From Undaria pinnatifida (Eukaryota > Sar > Phaeophyceae > Laminariales > Alariaceae): 64,000 nucleotides of DNA. The stretch spans positions 25,529,527 to 25,593,526 of the forward strand of contig JABAKD010000016.1 of assembly GCA_012845835.1 (NCBI GenBank), written 5' to 3'. A program made the translations under genes and the position numbers. The notes below the pieces were generated by a model. It was given only the letters and a program-made list of their open reading frames with translations, was not told the DNA's origin and did not search any database. Shown here one piece after another: positions 21,984 to 35,700 of this stretch. The stretch's first letter is position 1. The number at the start of each line of letters is the position of its first letter.

Positions 21984-22804
21984 GTTGTTCGGCTCGCGAG
22001 CACCTGGGGAGCGAATGTACAGGGGCCCTGAGTTAGATATACAACGATGATACTCGAGGAAGTCCTGCCCAAGCAAAGCAATGACTCCGAACAGCAAGCT
22101 CAAAACGAGTTGCAGACAAGCCGTTTCGCCGTTTCGATATTGCATGGGGGAAATACAGCGCTATACGTCAGTATAGACTACTTTGCTGCTAAACCTGTGT
22201 ACAACACGCTCTGCCTCACGTTCCGTTTTGTGGGTAGGCAGGCGTCTCGGGCAAAGGTAGCGTGTGGGTAGTGGAGATGCGTGAGTATCTTTGAGCGTTG
22301 ACCACCTCCTCTGTCGTAGATCACAAGCGCACCTCTTCTACAGACGTTTCAGTCCCGGATAACAGGCACCGTCGTGGTTGCTGCGTTGTAGCTCTCGTTC
22401 TCGTTCCGAACTCTCGAGTCGACCTCCTCGTCTCCTCGTCCGCGCATCCGACGGTAGGCGGAGCTTCTCGGATCTCGGGATATCTCGACCAATCATTTCC
22501 ACCCCTTGGGTATGTATATTTTACGCGGCGCAATTACCGTTCATTCCTCCCATGCTCGGACCTCGGACCTGCCCCGGGCAATTCGCGATTTCGAAGGGCT
22601 GGTTAAAGCTGGTCTGCGCTCGCCAAGATTAGAGCCCAAAGCCACAGACACGCCGGACATTATCACTGGTGTGCACAAGGCTGGGGTTCGACCCCCCCCC
22701 AACCCCGTGTGGCTAAGGCGAAGGGCTATAAACAGGATCAGTTTTGCATTTTTGGGGGGCAATTCTTGGAGAGACGGCACTACCGCTGCTCCTCCTGAAG
22801 CAGT
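21984..22804. promoter_or_regulatory. Divergent intergenic region, likely bidirectional promoter
   Basis: These 821 bp separate the PSMD9 start codon (minus) from the RhoGEF start codon (plus). It must hold both core promoters and both 5' UTRs unless the RhoGEF has further upstream exons. No clear TATA box was seen. It has fewer repeats than the sequence on either side. Confidence 0.55.
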
Positions 22805-22906
22805 ATGGTTAGTCCCTCCATTCCGCCTATGAGCGAGAGAGACAAGCGAGATGCAGCTGTGGCCGAGCTGCTTAGCACGGAGGCTACGTACGTGTCGGAC
22901 ATGAAG
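22805..22906 (+). CDS. RhoGEF exon 1 (start of DH domain)
   Basis: Codes MVSPSIPPMSERDKRDAAVA then ELLSTEATYVSDMK, the first conserved DH helix. Donor AAG|GTGCGA. The ATG has A at -3 and G at +4. An AG three bases before it (GAAGCAG|T) means this could instead be an internal exon. Confidence 0.85.
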
Positions 22907-25900
22907 GTGCGATACCAGACTGTCTATTCTCTCAGCAGAAGAGGGGGTGATTGCACGAGCAGGATGGCACGAGCAAGCCCGCCGTGGCATTGACTGTTGT
23001 GCCTTCGGCGTGCACGTGTGGGTGCGCTTGTCGTAGTGTCTGATGAGTGTGTGTCGTCGTACCCCAGCCATGTGGTTCACAAATCTTTCCTGGGCTGCGC
23101 TATTTCCTCTTGGCGACACTTTAGATCAGACATTGACACCCAGGCAATGCTGCTGCAGCAGTGCATGTTTCGACGGGCTTCAGGCGTTGCTTTCCCCGTG
23201 CGCGCGTGATTGCGCCTACACCGCAATCCCACACGGATTAACTAACTGTGTTGTTGTGGTGTGACCCTGCGGGAAAGAAGCTTTTTGTTGACGCTATCCT
23301 TCCATCCCCCAGGAGTCGAGTAGCCAGCCTCGTGCAATGATGATGATCAATTATCTGCTCTCTCCGTTCCCGTTTCCCATCACATTTTATTTTATCCACG
23401 GTGTGAACGAAGTTACGCAAATCGTTTTCTTCCAACGATCGCCCGCCAGGCAGGCAAGATCAACAAAGACCACATGCATGTCATTGATGACCACATCCAC
23501 CCATCGAGCAACCTCCAACCTCCAAATCCCTGCGCTGTTCAACCACACCGACACACCGACACCCCGCCCCCCCTCACCCCGCCCCCCCTCACCCCGCCCC
23601 CTGATTATGCCATGCCGACATGGTCTCAACCCCCCCCCTCGCTTTCCCCTTGCGTCCTTGTACACCACGAACTTGATAACCGACAAAAGCAGTCGACGGA
23701 CATTAGTGTTAATAGTAATAGTGATACTAGTGCTACGCTGCAATATGACAGACTGCTGTACGCGTATACTTTTATGCATTCTGCGCTGGGCAGCTCTTGG
23801 TGGATGTATTTGTCCTTCCGCTTGAGAGGTGGGCCAAAGATTTGGAAGCAGAGCGAGACTCAGGCGCAGCCCGGGATCAGAGCCCCGTTGCTTCGGACCT
23901 AACTCAGCACGGTGAGTCTCACTCAATACTACTACACTGCAGTAACACATTCGTCTGGACTCGACTCGGGGATTGGGGGTATGCATTGCTTGTTGTTTCG
24001 TGACCCGTTCCCAAGGGGGGGGGCACACAGAGATAGAGGGGGAGGGATGGAGGGAAAAGGTTGGCCTGTTGGTGCCTTTCTTGTTGTGCCACCGCGCTGG
24101 ATTACTCAGTTTTGTGGCCTTTTTCGTTTTTTTTTTGTTTTTTGTTTTTTGTTTGGACCACCCTGCTCCAACGGTTATTCGCGTGTCGAGGCGAGCAAGT
24201 TACAATACCACTTGTACGAGGTATATATTTTAGCAGATCGTATCACATGTATAATACCACTTGGTGTGTACGATATTCAGGGTGAAGTAATACACAAACA
24301 ATGCTCTGCCGTGGTGAATATGTTGTTGTTGTTGTTGTTCTCACATTAACTCGAATATAACATACCGTTGCTATTTACAGTGTGCTGCTGATGAATGACA
24401 AGACCAGCGAACAGCTATTACATTAGTAGCAGCACTGGTGTGGACAGCAGCAGTCTCGGTTCCTTGATTCCTTGGTTTGGTCCTCGTTTCTGCGGGCCTT
24501 TTTTGGAGAAAGACTGCATACAAAAGCTTTCGTGCTTTTTCGCCCTACGGGCACCTCCCAGTCGTACAATACGAATGCCCTTTTTTTCTATGGTTCATCA
24601 TCGACGATGCCCTCACTGCTCATCATGTAAGCGATGCATATATACGTGCATGGTATTGGCCGCGCACAGGTACTCTGGGTGTGCTGGATGTCGACGAGTA
24701 GAAGAACGGTTTAATGTGAAGAACACACACACACTCTGTGGCATGCAGCAGTGCACTGCTAACGGCGTGACGCTGGTGTAGTACTTACTGCTATAGTTTA
24801 ATGGTGCATGTATATTACTATTAATGTACCAGGTATGTTATACGACTGCCAATACGAGCCGAGTAATTGCCTGCAGCAGTTACTATCAAAGAGTAGTCCA
24901 CGCAATGAAAGCAACAAATTTAAGCGTTTGTTTCTGCATCGGTCGTGTCGTCTTATCGTATTTTCCCTCGCACCTGGTACGCAGTCACAGCAGTCAGCCA
25001 GGACATGCTTCAGATACTTTCAGGTACAAACTACTGCTGTCATGACAGTTCATACAGCAGAAATGTTCACATAAATAATACGCACACCGCAGCACCAGGT
25101 ATGTACGACGTAAATAAAAATTGCGGGTGATACTGCTACCTGCTAATTAATACGTATCGGGTACGGTACGGTACGGCACGGTACCGCACCTACCTGGTGC
25201 GAAGTCGTTTGACATGCTGCGGCTCAAAACGTCCGCGTTTGTGTGACGTACACAAGCGCACTCCCCAGCACACAGAGTTTCAGTTGGCAGTTCGCTGGTC
25301 TCCACGAGGCGATGCTGCTACTCTCATGCTCTGTCGCACCTCTACTTGCAGACGGCTAGAAACTGGAGACCTGGCCTACGAGTAACCCCCTCCAGTCCTG
25401 TTCCCCCCACAGACGCCCCCCCCCCTCCCCTGGGTCCGATACTTGCACACCGTAGCGCTCCTGTCGTACGATGCACACAACCAAAAGTACAACCACTAGC
25501 AGCCTCCCTCCTCCCTCTCAATCCGCTGTCCTGACTATTAATACTGCTGCTGTGTTATTTTTCTGTTTTTCTACTTCCGCCCGTGGAAATTTCGCCACAT
25601 GCAGTATGCTGCAGTAGTAGCACACGCATCTCCGAAGAACTCGAGGCACTCTGAGGATCACGTATCGGTCATCAACAATCATCACCTGTCTTGAGAGCTT
25701 GGAGCATACCATATGGCATCATGGTATTGCGGATCACAAAACTCCAATTGCAAAACTCCATCTCCACCTCACCGCCTAACGACGGCGTCGCGTCATTCAC
25801 TGTATCTTCCAGGCAGCTTCCAGACACATCTTCCAGCGAAAGCTGTCCTAAACGTTACCAAAATAGGCTATCATGCTATTAATATGATAGAAAAGGAACA

Positions 25901-28900
25901 TGTGCGCGAGGAAAGGGACCAGTAAGTCTTGGTCCGTCGGGCGTTATACTGCTGTACCTACCCTGGTATGGATGTCCATAGCGCCCAGCCGGCTTCACCG
26001 CAATTTCACGTTAGAAACAGCAGTAGTATTAATAGTGGAAGCTCGTATTATATGGCGCACGCGGTCTATGTGCTCTTTACGACCTGCCGCCGCACCACCG
26101 CCCCCTCCCGCCGACAGGAAGTGCAGCAGAAAACATGGCAGTAGTATATTTGTAGCCACGTAGACACAGCTGCATACGATGGAGGCCCAGTCGGGCAATC
26201 AATTATCAGGCAAGGCGGTGCAGTAGGTGCTGCACTCCATCTGGCATGTGACGCGGCTGTATGATGTGACCGCATGCATAGTCTATAAATGAACATGTCC
26301 GAAAGCGGGATGCTTATCCTCGCCTGCCTCAACGGATGGACGCACGCACAGCACGCACGCCAGCCACGATTGGTCATTATCCGGGTCGCCCTCCCTCTTC
26401 CCTAAATGACTACTGCTGTTATTATATATCAGCTGTTATAACAGCAGCAGTTCACGAGTGTTTTTTTTTTTTCTTATCTAGTGTCCACTATTAATATGAT
26501 ACTACTAATATTATATAGTACGAATACCGCAATAATTTACACCGCGCCTGACAACAGAGACTAAATACGACGTACTATTACGTATTAATAATAGAGACCC
26601 CTTTCGAGTTGCCCGGAGCGCCCAGCGGCCTAACACTAACGCTTGCTAACCCACACCACGTGACGACAGCAGTTGCAATTATCAAATGTCCTACCAGGTA
26701 TGATATAGGCGATATTAATCAGCTGATACTAATATTATTAGTAGCTGATACTAATATTATTAGTATTAACCCTTACGTTTATCACGAGTGGATCCGAAGT
26801 TCTCGCTTACACGTCGCCAGCACGTTCAGAGGGAGCCCTTTGTTCTCCTTGCTGCTGCTGTTGTTGTTGTTGTTGTCGTCGTTGTTGTTGTTCTCACATT
26901 AACTCACATTATCAAGTCCGTGGTCACAGGACAGGCTGACAAGCTCCATCCGGTCAAGAGATGGTCGAGGTGTATTGTGTATTACTACTATTCCTGTGTC
27001 AATATGTAGTTATATACTTGGTATATAGTGCAAGTATAGTGATGGTATTATATTTATAATTTATAGCAGGTTGATTGTGATGACAAAGCCCATGCGAAGA
27101 GTAGTCAAAATCCCCCTTGGGGCTCTCTAATATTTGATCGAAACATACATGATCACGGACACTGGGCGCTGTCCTTGTTGTTCTCGCATCAGGGTGTGCT
27201 GGATGCCAGGTCGATCAGTGAAGAAGAAATATGTACCTGGTACCTGGTATAGATCGAAGCATCAGCACAGACACTAGGCGTTATTTTGAAAACAAACTTG
27301 TCTAACACGTCAGGTGTGAGTTCGATAAATTTAGGGTCGATGCTCATGCAAGCTGGGTGATACACCTGAATTTGTTACTTCCAAGGAGGAGCTCAACTAA
27401 CACACGATATGCATGAAAATACGCGGAAGTGAGTGTGGTGAGCTTAAGCTGTACTTTTTCTTCGGAAATCCTCCCGACTACCCCTCACTATTGTTGTTGT
27501 TGTTGTGAGCAGCACACACCACACGTAATGCTTGTGCTCACATGCTTGATGCCAGGTCGATCAGTTGAAAGAGCGGTTGTATGTGAAGAGTGAAAGACAA
27601 AACACGCCCACATTAGACTGCTGTTGGGGGAGGTTTCTGTGGGGAAAGAAGAAGAGAGAATAACTTGTCCTTCATCAACATCGATTGTTGCTGTTCTTTT
27701 TAATCTTGTTCTTGTTGTTGGTTATTATTGTTCGCACTGGCATACTTGGACGTATATTGGTCTAATTTGTTTCTCCAATGGAATGAAGCCGGTCGCCCCG
27801 GTGGTCTATTATCTAATTATTAATGGGGGTTAAACCCTCGAATGCTGCTGATGTTATTAATGGAGTTGATTCTGGAGTTCGAATCCCCAGTGGGTTCGAC
27901 GTACTGGTATGAGTTTATTTGCACGAAAACATATTTACGGAATTAACTGCCGAGAGCGCCTGCAGCGTGGGTAGAAGGCGTAATCGAATTCGATCGACTT
28001 CGTTCGACTTCGTTCGATGCCAGCCGACGAAGGAAGAAAGGGCTGAAGTCTTCTTTCTCACGGTAAAAATGAAGGGGCGTACCGTACCACGTAGTAGTGG
28101 GGAGGGAGAAGAGACTGCTTAGTGACCGCGGAGCTGAGTGAGGTCTAGGGAGGGAGAAAGATAACGAGAAAAATGCGCAGATAGATAATAAGTGGGATGA
28201 GCGGGGAAAAAATGGGCCAACGAGAGACAGCCAACGGGTGTAGCGTGTAGCGACTTTTTCGCTTGCCGTTTGGAAGTTCCCGCATGACCCTCCTCTCTCC
28301 CTACGTACGAGCTCGACGTGTATATTCGTAGGTCCGGCGGTATGCCGGTATTGCCGAGCGAATGCGAGTTCATTTTGATCGCACCCAAGAACACCACTTA
28401 CGATTTGCGTGGAGCGTACGCCAACCACCTCGATTTGCGTTGAGCGTACGCCAACCACTTCGATTTGCGTGGAGCGTACGCCAACCACCAACTACTTTAA
28501 CTAAGAAGTTGACGTTGACGACATGCAGAAATATCCTGCTGAGCGAGCTCTTAGGGCAAGCTATGCATTAATAGCACGACATGCTTGCTCCATGAACGGT
28601 ACAATGCTAAATTATCTGGTGTGCTGGCTTGCATTTTTTTTGTTTTTTGCTCACGTGCTCATTGCGGTTAGCATTGCACTGCTGTGCACTGCTGCTGTGC
28701 ATGCCCAAACACCTGAAGTAACAACAGCAACACTAGTCTAACCATTATAGTGGACAAAAAATAGGACCCCTCCCAATAAAAACTCGCCCATCTAGTTTAT
28801 TACAGTACCAACAACGCAGCTTGCAAAGATGAGTGTTGACCTGAAATTCGTCGAACTCACGGCTGGCGTCCTTGAAATATTTTTTATAAAACAAACTTGC

Positions 28901-31900
28901 TGTTTTTGCAATTCGTTCGTATGTATCTCTGCCTCGTATTAAAACGAGTAGTTTGTGACGGCATCACAAGTACCATGGGTCGTCAAACGAGGCATCCACA
29001 AGGGCACCTACTGGTTGACTTACGGGATGTAATTGATGTACCTGATAAATGGGTGCAATATATCGAATCGCAGGTATCTGTTTAATCTGAAGAACCCACA
29101 CATTCTGACAACATGACATATTTCTTCCCGAACACAACTGCTTATACCCACTCGTACGGGCCGCCATGCATGTCGTTTCGTTGAAAGGAAGGAACCCGGG
29201 CATCGGGGTGCTCTCTACGAATTCTCCTCCTGCTGCTGCTGCTGCTGCTGCTGCTACTGCTGCGGCTGCTGCTACTGCTGCGGCTGCTGATGCCGATACC
29301 GAGTAATTGTTGAAGTTGAACTGCTGTGAATCGGAAATGGTGTGTTTTCGTTTTTTCAACAAATTTTGCGAGCATCGATTCTGTTTTCCCGCCCAAATTG
29401 ACTATTTCATCCGTCTCCCCTCGATGAAAGCCATAAAATAAAGACTTGCGGTAACATGAGAAGGGCCCGCAAGAAACTAGAAAAGGTATCGTCCGCCGTC
29501 CGCCCAGCGGCCAGATTATTGACCCTGCGTGAAGTTAGGTTTGCTTTTGTTCACGGTTTACGCCACATGCCACGTCGCATGCCAGTAGCATAGAGTTGAG
29601 TTGCGCTTCTATTAATAGTCTTAGAGCCCGACTTTCCGTTTTCAGTTACCCGCTAAATTAATTGCTGTTGAGTTGCTGTTGAGTTGCTTGCTTGTCATCA
29701 GGTACGAGCCTTGAAAAGTGATCGGGACGCGACACGCCGTGCTTGCTTCTCGATAATGCGCACCTGGTATGTATTTTATAAAAAAAAATTGAAGGGCGTC
29801 AGCCGTGAGTTCGACGAATTTCAGGTCAAAACTCATCTTTGCAAGCTGCTTAATGATACGTGTTTTTTCGTATTGATTGTTTTTTCTGTTTTGACGCGGG
29901 CTCTGACAACAAACACATGCATGTCGGTATCATGTTGTCTGTGCGAGACGTGTTCAGTCATGTTTTAACAAGCAGTATGTTGCGGATATGTCAGTGCTAA
30001 GATGTGCGTTATGTGTTGAGCTGTTGTTTTTGTATTCACGTTGGCGGTTTTGCCATGTGCGGCAGCACCGTAACATGAACACATGCTGTACATGAGTTCA
30101 TACAAAGTACGTCATTGTGCGTTGCAACATGGCAAGATCGGAGTGCACAAGATCACAAGCCATATCATAAGCTCGAATCTACTGCCTGCACAAAGGTGGA
30201 CAAAGAAATACTCGGCCTATACTTACTGAAACACACGGGAACGAGAAAAAAAAAAAACATAAATGGGAGTTCCATTCGTATACAGGCATGATATGCCCTT
30301 ATAATACCGGGCTATAATACCGGTACCTTGGTGCTACATATGGTACGTACGATACTCGTACCATGCGACGTGTTTTCTTCGCCTCCTTTTTCCCCGTCCC
30401 GCCTCGCCCCCCTTTCCCGTCAGCCGTTGACTCTTCCCCTAACCACTGCCCTCTGTCCTGTGGTACACTTATGTTCATATTTTATTAATACGAAGATTAA
30501 TACGAAGGTAAATCGTAAGGACATGATCACATCAATCGGCATCCACAAGGAACAGGCCGTGTGCTTTTCTTACAAGTATTAATAGTACATACGAGTGCCT
30601 TTGACAAACAACAATAACGCAAAATTAGGAACGTCTGCGTGCAGCCAACCAAGTGCAGCCGAATTCGCAATCAGAAGAAGAATCCAATCGTGGGGGGACC
30701 TGCCAAGTCGCCAGGCATCGTGTATGTTGTACCATGCCATTATGCTATGGTTGGTTTGAAGTTGACCGCAACACTAGCGGCTGGCTGCCTACGTACTCGA
30801 CGGGACGGCGTCTGCGTCGCGGTTTCGTTAATGCGTAATTTCGTTATTCCTGTCATACCGACGACGGTCCCAACGCAGGATCCTTGTGTGTACCAATGTA
30901 CGTACCAGGTATTGATTATCTGGTTCTTCTGCAGTACATATGTATCAAACCTGGTATCATACGATGTGATATTATTTGAATATTTGTTCTTTTTTCCACA
31001 GCGTAAACAAAACCTCTTACAAATACCGGACTCCCGGTGGCTTCCATCTTGCCAGGAGGCACCGAAACATCACCTGTGTCACGACACAATCCACGCTCCG
31101 AGGTTTATCCATGGCGTCATCGCGACAAAGCGAGCCACCCGCGTCAACAATGACCACACTTCTGACACTCTGAAGACAGCTGTGGCCCAGGGCTAGCATC
31201 GCTCGCCGCACTCCCGGCTCGGTAGATGGACCAGGATCAATTGCAAACAGCAGTGAAATAGAGTATCATATACATACCATTTTTTATTTTATTTTATTTT
31301 ATTTCATTTTTTTCGCACACTTTTACTTTCCAGCTTCTGGACAAGCCGTGGTCACAGGTGTCGTCCCTTCTTCCCCCCGGTTCTTGCCTTCAATTTTTAT
31401 CGCGCATAGGGGCACTCCCACTGCTCGTCGATTTTCATCGAGTGTTGCTAACTCACCCTTTCCGCAAGTCAATTTGTGTACAAGAAAAAGTCCCCACGAA
31501 TTTATGCGAGTATGCACTCGGCGGGGCTCGAACTCACGAAACTGACCTATACCAGGCTTGAGGATAACCTGATACGCCACCGGGGCGACCGGATGATGTA
31601 CCTGATAAGTCGTAGTCGGCGACGGTCCCAGGGGCCCAGGTCTGTTTCGATTGCAAGCTACGGTTTCGAGTACCGAATGCAAGCCTACGCATCTGCAGGA
31701 AACCCAAAGGCACGCCTAGATGACGCCGACGCCACATAAGTATGAGTTTCAGATACTGCTGTATCGTTGAATATCCACGGGGAGCGAGTAGAGCAGGAGC
31801 AGCAACACTATTAATAGCAGCAAACCAAAATACCTGTGGCTGGGTGAATGCTAATTGCGTCATATGGCTGTATGGGTGTATAGGGTGTATAATCGGAATA

Positions 31901-32716
31901 CGAAATATTCGCGGAATAATAACATAAAAACGTCGTTCAGGTCCCATGTTTACATGTTTTTGGCATTTTTTTTTTGACGGGAGAGCAAACTGTCCCCGGT
32001 AGATAAGAGGACATTTTCGTGCTTTCAATTTTCGCTGCGAGCTGCGAAAGCAGGGGTTCCCAGGTGTTACGTACTGTAGTCACATCATGTCAACTGTGCG
32101 CAATGCGCGCAGGACAAGCAGCAGCAGCAGCAGCAGCAGCACGGCAGTGTTTCGCACACAGCAGTCCACACAGCAGGAAGCAGTGCGTCTCACACACGGC
32201 AGCATAGCATTACGGACACTACATCGGTGGTGCAGTAGCTCGAGCTTGTTTGGGCTCGTGTGCCCTTGAGGGCTCTCAGCAGTTGGAAAAATCGGCGATA
32301 TGTTGGATTTTGTGTCTGTAATATGCCTTAGCTAATCAATATTACGTGTGAACGCTCCTTTGCAGGCTGGGCAGTTCGTCCTACTCTCAAAACAGCACAC
32401 TTACAACTCTCCGCTCTACCGCTCGCCACCCCGCCCCTAGCGACCGCACGCCCGTGCCACGCTCGCCCCACACGTCTGCCCTCGGTGTCCCCGGCAACAC
32501 GACGGCCGACGAGTCCCATCTCCGCGAGCGGGGGGCATGAAAAGCCTCTCCCGGGGACGGCCCGCGCTCTGCCCCGGAAGGTGGAGAATCGTAAAAATGT
32601 GCAAATCCCACCCAGCTCCTGCCGTAGTGCTGTGCTGCCGTTGTGGATTTGTCGGTACGTACTGTTCCACTGCTGTTGTACCTCTGTTGTACTGCTGTTC
32701 TGCTGTGGTAGTGCCG

Positions 32717-32747
<31 letters not shown>

Positions 32748-35700
32748 TTACCACTGCGTTTGTTTCTAAAAATAAAGAGTCGTTTTTCTGTGGTCATGAC
32801 CTCGCCTAACCGGTGCCAGTGCTGTGTGTGCTTCTCCTGCCGGATGGCCGCTGCTGTACACACTGCTGCTTGTGCTGTGCCGCAATTCCTTGCTAGGCTA
32901 TCGCCCGGCTCTGCGCGTGCCGTCGCCGCTGCTGCTACTGTGTTGCTGCCCCTGGTGCTGCTCTCACTCTCCTCTGGGCATGTTCCTAAATTGTGCTGTG
33001 TTTGATGTGCTGATCTCTGCCGTGCGTGGATTTTTCACAACTATCATGTTTCCCCCACTGAGCCCTATACGTTTCTTTCCATGCCATAGCTGCGTAGACA
33101 GCCAAATGTCTCTGTGGATTTGTGCAGTTGAACGTATATTTTCCGCCTTTTTGTGTTTTTTTCATAACCACGTACCACGCAGCTTGCAAAATTGAGCTTG
33201 AACCATTCAGTCGGTTGTACTCACAGCTGACGTTTTTCACATTTGTTATGAAATGGTGTTTTTTTCTATGTAGTGCAGCTGTTGTACGGCGGCGGCTGCT
33301 GCTGCCGCTGTTGGTGTCTCCTGTGAGTACGTTTCTAATAAAAAAATCGGCTGTTTGTGGTCGTGAGCTCGCCTAGACAGTGTGTGTGCACCCCCCCCCC
33401 TTGCCTCACGGCTGCTGCTGTAGACACTGTTACTGCTGTGCCGCAATTCCTCGATGAGCCAACGGCCGCCTCTGCCCCCGCCGCCGCCGCTGCTATAATA
33501 GAGTAATGGTCTGACTTTCGGCGTGGGTTTTGCACTTTTCGCGTACCCTAGTGTGAGGGAGTTACGCTGATTGCGCTTTTTGACGTTGTAGGTTTTACCC
33601 TGCAGTTGTGGTAGGATTTTTCCACGTAATAAACAAACGGAATTCGTCTCCCATCCTTGAGCGCTCTCGGCGCATGTCATGCCGTCCGAATCCTTCTCCG
33701 GATTCAGCTAAGATCTGGCTGCTACCTTTGCCAATTGAGCTTTCCTTACATACATGACCTTTCATCCACGTTTATTTATTTTTGTCAACCGCGGTTTTCT
33801 TTCCATTTTCTTCCCGTCTATTTCTCGCCTATCCACAACTCCACAGCTCTCCCTACCATTAACGTCCTCCTCATTTGAGTTTTGTTTCGTCTTTCCATTT
33901 CCTCTACGCAGTGCACCAACACCTACCTACACATGTGCCTGTGCGGAAAACCACTCCCGACAAAACCCGCAATTTTCATTGGCCTTTGTTTCGAATCCAT
34001 GTAGCACCTCAACCTCTTGGTACGGTCCGTTACCTTCCCCTTCTCTTATTAATAGTCACGTCCTTTTTGCGCAACTTTTGTGGTTGGCCCCGCCCGATCC
34101 TTTCTTGTGTCGTTTTCATTCGTGCGTTGTCTCCTCCCACCTGGCAGTTTCTTATCTCATTGAAGCGGCGCCAATCTAGCATGAGATCTAGGGGGGCAGA
34201 ACCCCGTAGCCACAGAACACACTGCTGTGTAGGATTCGGTCAAACAAGGCGAAGGGCAAATATTTAATAGCAAATATAGAAGTATGATACAGAAATATGA
34301 TATAGATATGAAATTGATATCACGTCACTATCTTTCTAGCCGTCCATGACGTAGCTTTCATTCTTCCCCCCCCACCCAACGCCCCCTCCTTTCTCACCAC
34401 CCGCACCATCGCCTAGACCTAGTACCACGCGTATAGCAAACCCCTACATCTATGCCACCTAGATGTTGGTTGAAAAACCCTTTCTGCACCCCCCACCCCC
34501 CTTCCCCCCCCCCCACCCCCTCGAACGCTCCGCCCTCTCCTCACTGGTCGTACGACTTACAGGCTAGGATTTATAGTTTCCACGCACAGATTGAGCTTTC
34601 CCGCCCGTCCCGCCGCCCCCCGCCCCCCCTCCCCCCGCTCCCTCTTGATCAAACCCAGGCCCCCACGTCCTTAAAAACTCCGCCCTCCCCTCACCGGTTA
34701 TTGGACTTACAGGATTCACTTGATGAACTTATGCATTTCCTTCCACAGCTGTCAGATTTTGTCCCCCTCAAAAACGGGTTTTATAGTTTACGCGCACAGA
34801 CTGACCAACATCACCCTGTTGACCCAGATAGCTACACTGTAGTTGCAAGGGGAGTCGCCGACCTATATCCTCAATGAGGACACACAACCCGTAATACGCG
34901 CAATCGGAGTATCACACACAGCTTGCAAAGATGAGTTTCGACAAAATCGTCGATCTCACAGCTGGAGTGTATTTTTATTTTTATAATATTTTATGATACA
35001 AGGGCTCCGCTCCGCGGGCGGCTGACGCCGCCCGCTACGCTCGCGCAAGGCAAGGAAAAATGCAACTAAAAACATATGTAAAGGGGGCAGAAAGAAGAGG
35101 CCCGTGATTTGGTGCGAACAGCGATTTGATAATGCCAAGAGCTGCTTGTGCAGAGCAAATTGCCCTGTTGTGCTCAGCTGTGCTGTGTGCTTTTGTTACC
35201 GGGTTACGCTCTGATCGGCAGTACGGGGTAATTTGCGTGGGGGCAAAAACAGGGGGCCGTGAAAGATCAAATACATGAAAAAGAAAAAAGAGGAAAAGTA
35301 GTACTGCAATACTCCGTACACAACAACACGCATCATACCTGGTACTGCTCTATGTTCGAAAGAAAGCACACAGCGCAGCGACACGGCACCGCAGCGAAGG
35401 GCACGGCACCGCACCGCACGGCTCCGCACGGCGCTACGCTGCGCTGCTGGGCCATATATAGCCGGACTGATCTAAGCTGGGCGTGCATGTGATCAAACAG
35501 CGTAGTATCTGATGGTATGTACAAACCTGGTGTAGTAGTACCGGTATGTACTATTAATATTGGCGTTTCGTATTTCGAACGAAGCTGGAAAGCAATGAAA
35601 AGCCGGAAAGGTTCCGCAAGTAATGTGGAAGTTGGAGCTCTGAGAGGCCAGGGATGGGCAATCCCTGAGAAAGACAAAATTAAGTAAGTCTATGATATGA

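Larger units (their letters stand above)
28816..29849. mobile_element. Inverted-repeat element with convergent leader-peptide starts
   Basis: The first and last 72 bp or so are inverted copies at roughly 85 percent identity, starting GCAGCTTGCAAAGATGAGT. Each arm opens a leader peptide reading inward: MSVDLKFVELTAGVLEIFF (28829, plus) and MSFDLKFVELTADALQFFFI (29836, minus). The interior (for example a CTG repeat at 29227-29290) shows no transposase. No target duplication is visible. It is either a TIR transposon or two convergent copies of the leader motif. Confidence 0.6.

Noticed and set aside
21744-22145. Longer PSMD9 start at 22145
   Set aside because: The added N-terminal residues (MQYRNGETACLQ...) have no match to the family, and the ATG at 21983 has a better context. 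The upstream part is more likely 5' UTR.
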